Shown here piece after piece: positions 30,769 to 39,085 of a stretch of DNA of 61,581 nucleotides. A program made the position numbers and the translations under genes. The notes beneath the pieces were generated by a model. It worked only from the letters and a program-made list of their open reading frames with translations, did not search any database and had not been told where the DNA came from. Every line of letters starts with the position of its first letter. The first letter of the stretch is position 1. This DNA is from a virus: IMG/VR virus record IMGVR_UViG_3300037493_001343, positions 1-61,581 of that record; one strand, written 5' to 3'.

Positions 30769-31622
30769 TGAGCTTCATTCAAAAACATTGGGAAGGGAAA
30801 CCTAAGTTCTCCTCGTCTATCCTTATTGACGATGAGTCCCTATACCGTATGCTAAACGAGAAAGAGTTCAGCAAGTCTAAGTTGGTTATATCCAACGATG
30901 ACTGCTTAAGAAACCTTTCAGAGTATAGACTTACAGGCGATGTTAAGTTCAGAAATAAAATAATAGATGGTAACCTTAGACTATTGCTATACCTAGCACT
31001 AAGATCATCGCAAGGCCAGTTCCCAGTATCTGACCTATTCCAAGAAGCCATCATTGGTTTCGCTGAAGGTATTGAAAAGTATGATGAGTTAAAAGCAAAT
31101 GGGGCTAAGGTGTCCTCATATGCTTATTACTTCGCAAGAAAGTATGTTCTGGCATATATAGAAAGAAATCAGTCAATTGTTTTCTTTACCAGAAAGCCAC
31201 TACGACTTAGGGCAAAAATCAAGAAGGGCCTCAAAGATGCGGTTAACGACCTCCAGATCGATGAGGCCTACATCCCTATAGAACTTATTGTAAATTCAAA
31301 GATGGAACGATCAGAGATGATAGGAGCCATAGAATTAAGCTATGATATTGTTAGCCTATCGGAAACACCAACCGATGGCGATGTATCCATAGGAGAAACC
31401 ATAGGAGACAGGTCTGAACAAGTAAGTGCACTAGATAATAAAGCCGATTTAATGGCTATCCTAGAAGGTTTAAATACTCAAGCAAAGAGAATGATTCTAG
31501 CTAAGTTTGAGGTCTCTGACGAGGATTACAAGGATGTTTGCGCATACTATAACTTAACTACAAAGCAAGGCGATGCCTACGTTTCAGAATTAATTTCGCA
31601 TTTAAGAAAAAATATTTTTTAA
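30768..31622 (+). CDS. RNA polymerase sigma factor, sigma-70 region 2/4 type
   Basis: 284 residues. Region 2 lies at about 60-135: NLRLLLYLALRSS, then DLFQEAIIGFAEGIEKYD (core-polymerase-binding helix), then SSYAYYFARKYVLAYIERN. The C-terminus (about 228-282) has region 4-like helices ending VSELISHLRK. It would redirect host core polymerase to phage promoters. The 12-base GCGTATTATATA motif before late genes on both strands is the best candidate target. Region 1.1 is absent and region 3 is short. Expressed with a 122-residue partner from a host-type promoter. Confidence 0.75.
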   Translation: MSFIQKHWEGKPKFSSSILIDDESLYRMLNEKEFSKSKLVISNDDCLRNLSEYRLTGDVKFRNKIIDGNLRLLLYLALRSSQGQFPVSDLFQEAIIGFAEGIEKYDELKANGAKVSSYAYYFARKYVLAYIERNQSIVFFTRKPLRLRAKIKKGLKDAVNDLQIDEAYIPIELIVNSKMERSEMIGAIELSYDIVSLSETPTDGDVSIGETIGDRSEQVSALDNKADLMAILEGLNTQAKRMILAKFEVSDEDYKDVCAYYNLTTKQGDAYVSELISHLRKNIF

Positions 31623-31627
31623 AAAAG

Positions 31628-31658
31628 TTTGAAAGTAATATAACAATCATTACTTTTG
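31628..31658 (+). promoter_or_regulatory. Bacteroidota-type promoter for recombination/replication operon
   Basis: TTTG (31628-31631), 19 bases, TACTTTTG (31651-31658). It matches the host consensus exactly. Confidence 0.8.
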
Positions 31659-31681
31659 TAATATAATAAACATCCAACCTT

Positions 31682-32269
31682 ATGAAAGACACACAAACAA
31701 AAAGCGTTTTCGAAACGCTATCTGCAATCAATTGCAACGATCACACAGAACAAAAGAATGGTTTAACCTATTTATCTTGGGCTTGGGCTTGGGGTATAGT
31801 TAAGTCTTACTATCCATCGGCTAACTACGAAGTGGTTAACTATGATGGAAAACCTTTTCTTAGCGATATGTTCTTAGGGTATTTAGTAACCACTAAAGTT
31901 ACAATAGATGGCGAGACTATACCAATGTCTTTGCCAGTTATGAATGGAGCCAATAAGTCTCAAAAGCACGTTGAGTATACCTATAAAACTAAGTACGATG
32001 AAAAAACAGTAGAAGCTGCTACAATGTTTGACATCAACACAGCTATTATGAGATGCTTAACCAAGAACTTAGCAATGTTTGGATTAGGTCATTACATCTA
32101 TGCAGGCGAAGACTTACCTAAGTCTGTAGAGACCAGATCTATATCTGAAGTTATGAAAGACTTTAAAACTAAGGCTTCATTGAAGCAGTGGTATGCTACA
32201 TTAAATTCTGCTCAGCAGAAAGAAATCAAGGCTTCATTAACAGAGTACGCTGGTACTTTATCTGAATAA
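31682..32269 (+). CDS. Single-strand annealing protein, DUF1071/Sak3-type
   Basis: Residues about 10-150 carry the hallmarks of DUF1071: a KNGLTYLSWAWAWGIVKSYY start, LPVMNGANKSQK, and TMFDINTAIMRCLTKNLAMFGLG. Members are phage annealases (Sak3-like) that pair complementary single strands in recombination-dependent replication. The next gene is a RecE-like exonuclease, the usual two-component partner. 195 residues, similar to the family's usual length. Confidence 0.85.
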   Translation: MKDTQTKSVFETLSAINCNDHTEQKNGLTYLSWAWAWGIVKSYYPSANYEVVNYDGKPFLSDMFLGYLVTTKVTIDGETIPMSLPVMNGANKSQKHVEYTYKTKYDEKTVEAATMFDINTAIMRCLTKNLAMFGLGHYIYAGEDLPKSVETRSISEVMKDFKTKASLKQWYATLNSAQQKEIKASLTEYAGTLSE

Positions 32270-32292
32270 ACTCTCTTTGGTTGGAAAGGCTT

Positions 32293-32308
32293 GGGGACTT
32301 AGTGCCCC
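32293..32308 (+). terminator. Hairpin between annealase and exonuclease genes
   Basis: GGGG...CCCC stem with imperfect inner pairs (GGGGACTTAGTGCCCC), followed by only two Ts. It may be an attenuator that lowers downstream expression. Confidence 0.4.
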
Positions 32309-32348
32309 TTGACTTCCGATCTCCTTTTAACCTTTTAAATTCAACCAA

Positions 32349-33170
32349 ATGCAAATCGATCAAAGATTTATTGATTGGCTTAACGGCCCAGACTTCAGAC
32401 TTTCATACTCTACACTTAAGAGTGTATTGAGTTCACCTGCTAACTTCTACTGTACTATTATGGAGAAGTTGACTAGAACCGAACAGGAACCTACACCTGC
32501 ACAAAGATTCGGTACATTGATTCACACATTAGTATTGGAACCAGAAACATTTGAAGGTAAGTATGTTGTCGGTAAGAAGTTCGGTAGAACAAAAGCAGAG
32601 CAAGAAGAGAAAGCTTTGTTTGCTGAACAGAACGCTGGCAAGATTGTACTTACTGACGAAGAGTTTGCAAAGGCTCAAATGATATTATCATCTGGCTCAG
32701 ACGAGTTAAACCAAATGAGAGAGCAACTCAGCTATGCTGAGTTAGTAATCCAAAAAGATATTGAGGACCTAAGATTCAAAACTATTATAGATGGTTTATC
32801 TTTGGATCACGGCACAATCTTTGAAGTTAAAACAACTTCAGATGTAGATGCTGATAAGTTATTGTCCTCGTTCTATAATTACAAGTACACTATGCAAGCT
32901 GCATTGTACAAGCGTATGGTTCGTGAGTTTCACGGAGTAGATCCAGTATTGGAATACGTAGTAGTACAAACGGTTGCGCCTTACAAAGTTTATATGTTAC
33001 CTGCTGCAGACAGATACATTGCATACGGTGAGAAGCAATTAGCAGATGCTATTAGTGAATTTAAAATGGTTAGAGCGATGGGGAATTGGGGAGACGGATG
33101 GAACCTTAAGGCATTAGATTTGCCATCTTGGGCAGTAAAACAACAAGAAAGAAAAGATCTAGAATTTTAA
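32349..33170 (+). CDS. RecE-like/DUF3799 PD-(D/E)XK exonuclease
   Basis: 273 residues. The N-terminal SYSTLKSVLSSPANFY motif and RFGTLIHTLVLEP are typical of the DUF3799 family (lambda-exo/RecE-like). The nuclease core is at about 150-165, with TIIDGLSLDHGTIFEVKTTSD holding the catalytic D and ExK (EVKTT). It would resect DNA ends to feed the annealase. It lies in one operon with the annealase and an SSB-like gene, a complete recombination set. Confidence 0.88.
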   Translation: MQIDQRFIDWLNGPDFRLSYSTLKSVLSSPANFYCTIMEKLTRTEQEPTPAQRFGTLIHTLVLEPETFEGKYVVGKKFGRTKAEQEEKALFAEQNAGKIVLTDEEFAKAQMILSSGSDELNQMREQLSYAELVIQKDIEDLRFKTIIDGLSLDHGTIFEVKTTSDVDADKLLSSFYNYKYTMQAALYKRMVREFHGVDPVLEYVVVQTVAPYKVYMLPAADRYIAYGEKQLADAISEFKMVRAMGNWGDGWNLKALDLPSWAVKQQERKDLEF

Positions 33171-33171
33171 G

Positions 33172-33594
33172 ATGAATGAAAAGCAATTGATGGGTATATT
33201 GAAACAAACGATATACCCTGATCTTGACAAGGCAGAGGATCTAACATCTACATTTGATTGTATAAGTTTTATAAACTTAGAGATGATTGAACTCAAGTCA
33301 AGACAGACACACTACGATGATCTGGTTATTGAAAAGATGAAGTATGATTCACTGGTTGATAAGTCGAAGAAGATAGGTATGAAGCCAGTATACATATGCT
33401 CAACGCCAAATGGTATATGGAGGTTCAGAGTATGGACACTTGCAGAACCAATATGGGAAATGAAGTCGATGCCTAAGACCTCACAATTCAATAACAGAAA
33501 CTGGGTACAAAAAGAAGTAGGGTTTATTAATATCGAGAAAGGAGAGGATATAACCTACATAATTGAAAAAGCTAACACTAAATCCTTTCGGTAA
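33172..33594 (+). CDS. Small PD-(D/E)XK nuclease-like protein (140 aa)
   Basis: FDCISFINLEMIELKSRQTHYDDL (shown in parts: D at about 29, ELKSR at about 39-43) gives the D...ExK pattern of the PD-(D/E)XK superfamily. It is a VRR-NUC or Holliday-junction-resolvase-like core. Immediately follows the exonuclease gene. Probably a structure-specific endonuclease; activity is inferred from the motif. Confidence 0.65.
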   Translation: MNEKQLMGILKQTIYPDLDKAEDLTSTFDCISFINLEMIELKSRQTHYDDLVIEKMKYDSLVDKSKKIGMKPVYICSTPNGIWRFRVWTLAEPIWEMKSMPKTSQFNNRNWVQKEVGFINIEKGEDITYIIEKANTKSFR

Positions 33595-33615
33595 TAGGTG
33601 AACCGAGGATATATT

Positions 33616-33879
33616 ATGAGTACACAAGCTAAGTACGAACAACGTGAAGGTTCTGGAACCTTATTCGTAAATGACAAAAAAGGAAACGAGAAAGCGCCAG
33701 ACTATTCTGGAACTGTCTTAATCAACGGAAAAGAAATGCGTATCGCTGGTTGGAAAAAACAAGCGAAGTCTGGATCTACCTTTCTTTCTATCCAAGTAAG
33801 TGAACAAATGGCTCCATCTGGAAAACCTGCAACGACCTCAAAATCAGCAGCTCCAGTATCAGATGATTTACCATTCTAA
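33616..33879 (+). CDS. SSB-like/DUF736-like protein with acidic DDLPF tail (87 aa)
   Basis: A single beta-barrel-like domain (SGTVLINGKEMRIAGWKKQ, typical of DUF736-like or OB-fold proteins) and a flexible Ser/Ala linker ending in DDLPF, the tail that lets SSB recruit replication proteins. ATG at 33616 preferred over an upstream GTG. Placed last in the recombination operon, followed by a terminator. Probable ssDNA-binding protein. Confidence 0.7.
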   Translation: MSTQAKYEQREGSGTLFVNDKKGNEKAPDYSGTVLINGKEMRIAGWKKQAKSGSTFLSIQVSEQMAPSGKPATTSKSAAPVSDDLPF

Positions 33880-33898
33880 TTGAGAATCAATAGTTTAT

Positions 33899-33919
33899 GG
33901 GGAGTTAACGCTCCCCTTT
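33899..33919 (+). terminator. Intrinsic terminator after SSB-like gene
   Basis: GGGGAG-TTAACG-CTCCCC hairpin followed by TTT, 20 bases after the stop of the SSB-like gene. It also lies in the spacer of a weak promoter for the next gene. Confidence 0.7.
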
Positions 33920-33926
33920 AACTTTG
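33919..33926 (+). promoter_or_regulatory. Host-type -7 element before RNR
   Basis: TAACTTTG matches TAnnTTTG; the -33 box is poor (TTTA at 33894). It overlaps the end of the preceding terminator. Confidence 0.45.
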
Positions 33927-33935
33927 AAAAGTAAG

Positions 33936-33947
33936 GCGTAGTATATT
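33936..33947 (+). promoter_or_regulatory. Late-type promoter-like motif before RNR
   Basis: GCGTAGTATATT, two differences from the late consensus, 40 bases before the RNR ATG. Dual early and late expression is possible. Confidence 0.45.
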
Positions 33948-33975
33948 AAATCACTAAGAAAAAACAGAACGGCAA

Positions 33976-35832
33976 ATGGATCAAGCATCACAAATTTTAT
34001 CGGAAGTAACAGTCTTCCTTAAGTACGCTAAGTATTTACCAGAATCAAACAGAAGAGAGACGTGGGAAGAATTAGTCTCTAGAAATATGCTAATGCATAT
34101 CAAAAAGTACCCACATCTAACCAACGAAATTATTGAAAACTACAAGTTTGTTTTCGACAAGAAAGTTCTTCCGTCAATGAGATCATTGCAGTTCGGAGGT
34201 AAACCAATCGAGATGTCTCCTAACAGAGTTTATAACTGTGCCTATGCACCTATAGACAATTGGAGAGTATTCTCAGAGATTATGTTCTTATTGCTAGGTG
34301 GAACAGGAGTAGGTTACTCAGTTCAGAAACACCACGTAGAACAACTACCAGAAATTAGAAAACCAAATCAATTAAGAAAGAAAAGATGGTTAGTAGCTGA
34401 CTCAATCGAAGGATGGGCAGACGCTGTTAAGATCCTTATTAAGAGCTATTTCTTTGGAGGATTAAGTATTGACTTTGACTTCAGAGACATCCGCCCTAAA
34501 GGCGCAAGACTAATTACATCTGGCGGTAAAGCACCTGGTCCTCAACCATTAAAAGAATGTTTGGTTAAGATCGAAGGTATGCTATCTGCAAAAGTAGATG
34601 GCGAAAAACTTTCTCCAATTGAAGTACACGATATCGTATGCCATATTGCTGACGCTGTATTGGCTGGAGGTATCAGAAGAGCAGCATTGATTTCTTTATT
34701 CTCTGCTGACGATGACGAGATGATTGCTTGTAAGTCTGGCAACTGGTGGGAACTAAACCCTCAAAGAGGCCGTGCAAATAACTCAGCTGCATTGGTTAGA
34801 AGAAAGCTATCTAAAGATTTATTCTTTGACCTATGGGAAAGAATTAAAAATAGCGGATCTGGTGAGCCAGGTATCTACTTAACCCACGATAAAGATTGGG
34901 GTACTAATCCTTGTTGTGAGATCGCATTAAGACCTAATCAATTCTGTAATTTAACAGAGGTTAACGTATCTAATGTAGAGAATCAAGAAGACTTGAACCA
35001 ACGTATGAAAGCTGCTGCATTCATCGGTACATTACAAGCTGGTTATACAGACTTCCATTACCTAAGAACCATATGGAAAAGAACAACCGAGAAGGATGCT
35101 TTAATTGGTGTATCAATGACAGGTATTGCATCTGGCGCTGTATTGAAATTAAATATGACTGAGGCTGCTGAGGTTGTTAAGTTGGAGAACGAAAGAGTTG
35201 CTAAGTCAATAGGTGTAAACAAAGCTGCTAGAACTACAACAGTTAAGCCTGCAGGTACAACATCTTTGACTTTAGGTACATCATCTGGCATCCACGCTTG
35301 GCACAACGATTACTATATCCGTAGAATACGAGTAGGTAAAAACGAAGCTATCTATTCTTACTTGGTTAACAACCACCCAGAGTTAATCGAAGACGAATAC
35401 TTCAGACCACACGACACTGCTGTAATTAGCGTACCTCAAAAGGCTCCAGAAGGATCTATCGTAAGAACTGAAACTGCTTTAGATTTATTAGAGAGAGTTA
35501 AGTTGGTTACTGAGAAGTGGGTAAACCCTGGCCACAGAGATGGTGCTAATAGCCACAACGTAAGTGCTACGATTTCTTTAAGAGATAATGAATGGGAAGA
35601 AGTAGGTAATTGGATGTGGAAGAACAGAGAGTTCTACAATGGTTTATCAGTATTGCCTTTCGATGGTGGAAGTTACGTCCAAAGTCCTTTTGAGGATTGT
35701 ACAAAAGAAAAGTATGAGGAGTTAATGAAGCACTTAGTAAGCGTAGACTTATCTAACATCATTGAATCAGATGACAACACAACACTAACAGATCAAGCAG
35801 CCTGTGCATCTGGAGCCTGTGAGGTTAAATAA
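33976..35832 (+). CDS. nrdJ: Adenosylcobalamin-dependent (class II) ribonucleotide reductase
   Basis: 618 residues matching the RTPR type: RSLQFGGKPIEMSPNRVYNC, with redox Cys about 88; NPCCEIALRPNQFC with radical Cys 313, Glu 315 and second redox Cys 324; and the C-terminal ACASGACEVK pair (Cys 610/615). Spacings 313 to 324 and 610 to 615 equal those of the Lactobacillus leichmannii enzyme (408/419, 731/736). It makes deoxyribonucleotides with coenzyme B12 instead of a second subunit or oxygen. About 64 residues are missing between Cys 88 and Cys 313 relative to that enzyme. The neighbours dUTPase and primase-helicase complete the nucleotide/replication block. Confidence 0.95.
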   Translation: MDQASQILSEVTVFLKYAKYLPESNRRETWEELVSRNMLMHIKKYPHLTNEIIENYKFVFDKKVLPSMRSLQFGGKPIEMSPNRVYNCAYAPIDNWRVFSEIMFLLLGGTGVGYSVQKHHVEQLPEIRKPNQLRKKRWLVADSIEGWADAVKILIKSYFFGGLSIDFDFRDIRPKGARLITSGGKAPGPQPLKECLVKIEGMLSAKVDGEKLSPIEVHDIVCHIADAVLAGGIRRAALISLFSADDDEMIACKSGNWWELNPQRGRANNSAALVRRKLSKDLFFDLWERIKNSGSGEPGIYLTHDKDWGTNPCCEIALRPNQFCNLTEVNVSNVENQEDLNQRMKAAAFIGTLQAGYTDFHYLRTIWKRTTEKDALIGVSMTGIASGAVLKLNMTEAAEVVKLENERVAKSIGVNKAARTTTVKPAGTTSLTLGTSSGIHAWHNDYYIRRIRVGKNEAIYSYLVNNHPELIEDEYFRPHDTAVISVPQKAPEGSIVRTETALDLLERVKLVTEKWVNPGHRDGANSHNVSATISLRDNEWEEVGNWMWKNREFYNGLSVLPFDGGSYVQSPFEDCTKEKYEELMKHLVSVDLSNIIESDDNTTLTDQAACASGACEVK

Positions 35833-35842
35833 ATAATACAAT

Positions 35843-36409
35843 ATGAAAAGCATAAACGATATAGGAGTTAGATTTGGAATGCTTCTTGTTATTGAAGAGG
35901 TTAAGATTGATAAATCAAGTAGGAAGAGATATATATGCCTTTGTGAGTGTGGAAACACTCACGAGGCTCTTTCTTCTCACTTAAGAGCTGGAAGAATAAC
36001 TCATTGTGGGTGCGAAAAATATAAAGGAGAAAAGCATACGCAATGGGGAGGAGTAGGTGAGATATCTGGTAACTTCTGGTACAACCATATAATAAGAAGT
36101 GCAAATGGATCTAAAAATGGAAATAGAGAAAGGAAATCAAAAGAGCTTACGATAGATATTGAATATGCTTGGAATTTATTTTTAAAACAAAACAGAAAAT
36201 GTGCTCTATCTGGTATTGAATTAAACTTTCCAAAAGTACACAAAGATAAAAACTACAATGCATCTTTAGATAGAATAAATTCAAATATTGGATATGTAGA
36301 AGGAAATGTACAATGGGTTCACAAAGATGTGAATATGATGAAAAACAAGTATGATCAAAATTATTTTATAGAAATTTGTAAACTTATAACCAAACACAAT
36401 GAAAATTAA
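35843..36409 (+). CDS. HNH homing endonuclease
   Basis: 188 residues. Zinc-binding start (CLCECGNTHEALSSHL...HCGCE) and C-terminal HNH core: KCALSGIELNF, then NASLDRINSNIGYVEGNVQW, the classic signature of free-standing HNH homing endonucleases, ending KDVNMMKNKY. It sits 10 bases after RNR and overlaps the dUTPase start by 11 bases, as an insertion between two nucleotide-metabolism genes. Such enzymes spread by cutting relatives lacking the insertion. Confidence 0.9.
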   Translation: MKSINDIGVRFGMLLVIEEVKIDKSSRKRYICLCECGNTHEALSSHLRAGRITHCGCEKYKGEKHTQWGGVGEISGNFWYNHIIRSANGSKNGNRERKSKELTIDIEYAWNLFLKQNRKCALSGIELNFPKVHKDKNYNASLDRINSNIGYVEGNVQWVHKDVNMMKNKYDQNYFIEICKLITKHNEN

Positions 36410-36845
36410 ATTTAAAAAACTACACCCAGAAGCTGTGATCCCCTCCTATCAAAAGGAGGGTGATGCTGGCCTTGACCTAACAGCAGTTGACTTTGAAGTT
36501 GACAAATATGGAAACGCAAGTTACGACACAGGACTTGCAATGGAAATTCCAGAAGGCTACGTTGGATTAATATTCCCTCGCTCATCAATCTGTAAGACAG
36601 ACCTTTCTTTGGCTAACGCAGTAGGTGTTATTGATTCTAACTATAGAGGACCAGTAACATTTAAGTTTAAACCAACTGGTGCATTTAAGAAGGCAGAAGG
36701 AAACTACGAAACTGTTGCTTACAAGAAAGGAGACAGAGTAGGGCAATTGATTGTAATGCCTGTGCCTCATATCGAACCAATAGAAGTTAAAGAATTAACT
36801 GAAACATCTAGAGGAGAGCAAGGTTTCGGATCGTCAGGAAATTAA
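36399..36845 (+). CDS. dut: dUTPase
   Basis: 148 residues, trimeric dUTPase family. Motif 1 DAGLDLTA, motif 2 PRSSIC, motif 3 GVIDSNYRGP, motif 4 GDRVGQLIV and the C-terminal motif 5 RGEQGFGSSG are all present. It hydrolyses dUTP to dUMP and keeps uracil out of phage DNA while providing thymidylate precursor. Starts inside the HNH gene end. Confidence 0.95.
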   Translation: MKIKFKKLHPEAVIPSYQKEGDAGLDLTAVDFEVDKYGNASYDTGLAMEIPEGYVGLIFPRSSICKTDLSLANAVGVIDSNYRGPVTFKFKPTGAFKKAEGNYETVAYKKGDRVGQLIVMPVPHIEPIEVKELTETSRGEQGFGSSGN

Positions 36846-36847
36846 AT

Positions 36848-36878
36848 TTTGTTTCTTATACAACAATCAGTAACTTTG
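36848..36878 (+). promoter_or_regulatory. Bacteroidota-type promoter for primase-helicase
   Basis: TTTG (36848-36851), 19 bases, TAACTTTG (36871-36878), exact consensus. Confidence 0.8.
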
Positions 36879-36902
36879 TAATAACACAAACACTTATTTA
36901 TT

Positions 36903-36928
36903 AGGGAGGCTTTTGTGGTCTCCCTTTT
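36903..36928 (+). terminator. Leader hairpin/attenuator before primase-helicase
   Basis: AGGGAG/CTCCCT stem with 11-base loop and TTTT, between the promoter and the ATG at 36954. It looks like an intrinsic terminator in the leader and could attenuate helicase expression. An in-frame GTG within it was rejected as the start. Confidence 0.6.
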
Positions 36929-36953
36929 AAATTACAAACACACCAACCAAAAA

Positions 36954-38798
36954 ATGTATAGAGAGTTCGTCACCCACAGTTTAACTAATCGGAACAACAT
37001 CGTTCCAATAACCGAAATTAAAAATGAGCCAAGAGACTATGAAGCCTATGCGAGTCTTTTTCAGTATTCATCAGATATCTTTGACTACATTTCAGTTCAA
37101 TCTGGTGTGTCAGGATACAATGGGAAATTGTATTCCAACAGCATATCGTTGGACATCGACAATGCCACCAATAAGTCTGAGGCAAGGAATAGCTTAATCA
37201 AATTGATTCGCCATATCAATAGAGAGTATGGCATTCACCCTGATGATCTAAAGATTTATTTCTCTGGATCTAAAGGTTACCACTTAGAGATACCAGAAGT
37301 TTCTGTAGGTGAGATTAAAGGTTCAGATAACTTGCATAACTACTGCAAAGACTTTGCAACTAAATTAAAACAAGACAGCGGAGTAGAAGACATAGACACC
37401 AAGATCTATGACGCTACTCGTATCTTCCGTTTACCCAACTCGTTAAACTCTAAGTCTAACCTATACAAGATTCCAGTTTCTTACCAAGAGATTATGGAAC
37501 TATCTGACGATCAAGTTAGAGACTTAGCTAAGGAGCCAAGAAGTAATTGGAAGCCTCCTACTGGATATAACCCTAAGTATAACCATAAGTTGTCTGACCT
37601 ATGGAATAGCATTACTTCAAGAGAGGTAGTTGTTTCTTTAGGTGTAGAGAACTTAGAAGGATTCTTTGCTCCTGCTATGGAAGGTAATAGAAATACCCAA
37701 TACTACAAGCAGGCGGTTATGCTATTGGAGAAAGGCCTATACCCAGAAGCTGTATACCAAATCATTCAGAATGCAAACGTAGCATCAGGTAATCCAATAG
37801 ACGAAAGAGAGATTAAGACTATGATGCGCTCAGCATCTGACACCATAGCTAAAAAGAAAGTAGCTAGGAAGGCATCATTCAGACCATTGGTTGATTTCAT
37901 TGAGGATTGGGAGAAAGAGCAAGTAGACGAGACGAGTCCTATATGGACAGGCTTTAAGGTTATTGATAACGACTTGAAAGGAAAGCTTAGAGGCAAGCTT
38001 GTCGTTGTTGCTGGTTACGCAGGTTCTAAGAAGTCTTTATTCTGTCAGCAAGTATTGTTGAAGAATATTAAAGAAGGAAAGCAAGTAGGATTGTATAGTT
38101 CTATGGAGATGAGTCCATCGTCTGTAGTAGATAGAACCATTAACCAATCATTCAACGGATCTTACAAAGGTTCAGTAAGTGAAGCGGTAAGAGAGGCTTA
38201 TAAAATGGAGAAGCAAGGTGCTAGGGACTTTATCCAAAAGCATATTGTTGAGATGTATGGTAGCCGCCTTATGGTTTCTTCTGATGGTTCTATGAACTCG
38301 GACCACTATCGTCAAGCGCTATTGGATACAAGAGAAAGACTTGGCCGTGTAGATATCTTAGTTGTAGATGGGTTGTCAATGATGGAAGGTAGCGAGAGCG
38401 AGTTAGCCTCAGCTAATAAACATACTAAGGAATTAAAGGAACTTGCAATTGAGTTTAACATATCTGTATTCTTAATTGTTCACGCATCAAGAGGTGAGGC
38501 TTTGGACACAAGGGACTTGCGTAATAAGATTAGGGGTAGTGAGAAGGTTATTGACAATAGCGATGCCGCTATATACCTTTCTCAGATTGTAGACCCTGAG
38601 AAGTCTTTTGATAACTTGACCGAGTATAGAAAGGATGTTGGATATATCAGATGTTATAACAAGCGTGGATCTGGAAACTATACAAATGTAGTATATGACT
38701 TTGATGACAATACTTTGTTGATGTCTGAATCGTTTGAAGACCCTAGAACTGTAGAAGTAAAGACTAAAAGTTCTAACGGTGGCGATGGTTGGCTATAA
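36954..38798 (+). CDS. Primase-helicase (AEP-like primase plus DnaB/RecA-type helicase)
   Basis: 614 residues from the ATG at 36954. The N-terminal archaeo-eukaryotic primase-type domain (about 30-165) has SISLDIDNA (acidic pair D67/D69), SGSKGYHLEIP (about 104-114) and DATRIFRLPNS. The C-terminal RecA-like helicase has a Walker A at about 354-361 reading GYAGSKKS and a Walker B RVDILVVDG at about 465-473. The expected Gly before the Walker Lys is Lys here. It primes and unwinds the replication fork. The absence of a phage polymerase suggests it recruits the host enzyme. Confidence 0.9.
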   Translation: MYREFVTHSLTNRNNIVPITEIKNEPRDYEAYASLFQYSSDIFDYISVQSGVSGYNGKLYSNSISLDIDNATNKSEARNSLIKLIRHINREYGIHPDDLKIYFSGSKGYHLEIPEVSVGEIKGSDNLHNYCKDFATKLKQDSGVEDIDTKIYDATRIFRLPNSLNSKSNLYKIPVSYQEIMELSDDQVRDLAKEPRSNWKPPTGYNPKYNHKLSDLWNSITSREVVVSLGVENLEGFFAPAMEGNRNTQYYKQAVMLLEKGLYPEAVYQIIQNANVASGNPIDEREIKTMMRSASDTIAKKKVARKASFRPLVDFIEDWEKEQVDETSPIWTGFKVIDNDLKGKLRGKLVVVAGYAGSKKSLFCQQVLLKNIKEGKQVGLYSSMEMSPSSVVDRTINQSFNGSYKGSVSEAVREAYKMEKQGARDFIQKHIVEMYGSRLMVSSDGSMNSDHYRQALLDTRERLGRVDILVVDGLSMMEGSESELASANKHTKELKELAIEFNISVFLIVHASRGEALDTRDLRNKIRGSEKVIDNSDAAIYLSQIVDPEKSFDNLTEYRKDVGYIRCYNKRGSGNYTNVVYDFDDNTLLMSESFEDPRTVEVKTKSSNGGDGWL

Positions 38799-38810
38799 CA
38801 GCCGATTAAA

Positions 38811-38840
38811 TGTCCAGTTTTTTTTCTAATTTACTGGACA
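38811..38840 (+). terminator. Inverted repeat after primase-helicase
   Basis: TGTCCAGT and ACTGGACA form a perfect 8-bp stem around a T-rich 14-base loop. The T-run is in the loop, so intrinsic termination is not certain. 38841-39085 holds no gene and only weak promoter-like elements (TAAATTTG at 38945-38952). Confidence 0.5.
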
Positions 38841-39085
38841 AACTGAATGAATATTTTGGAAAAATTCAAGCACTTTTGGTATTTATAATGGAAAGAAATC
38901 ACATTAAAGTATGAATAAATAATAACAAATGGAAAATTCTATCATAAATTTGTAGAAAATAATATTATAATATGATTTATTAACAGTTGCAAAAAATGCA
39001 ACAGTTAAATAACTTGTCTTATAAATAACAAAATGCCAATTTTTGTACCCTATAAGGTAAATTATTGAGCGATAAATAAAATAAT

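Noticed and set aside
36915-36953. Upstream GTG start for the primase-helicase
   Set aside because: The codon lies in a terminator-like hairpin, while the ATG at 36954 follows a good A-rich leader and begins the conserved sequence.
38841-39085. Small genes between primase-helicase and the 82-codon gene
   Set aside because: Frames are short, AT-biased and have no leaders; only weak promoter-like boxes are visible.
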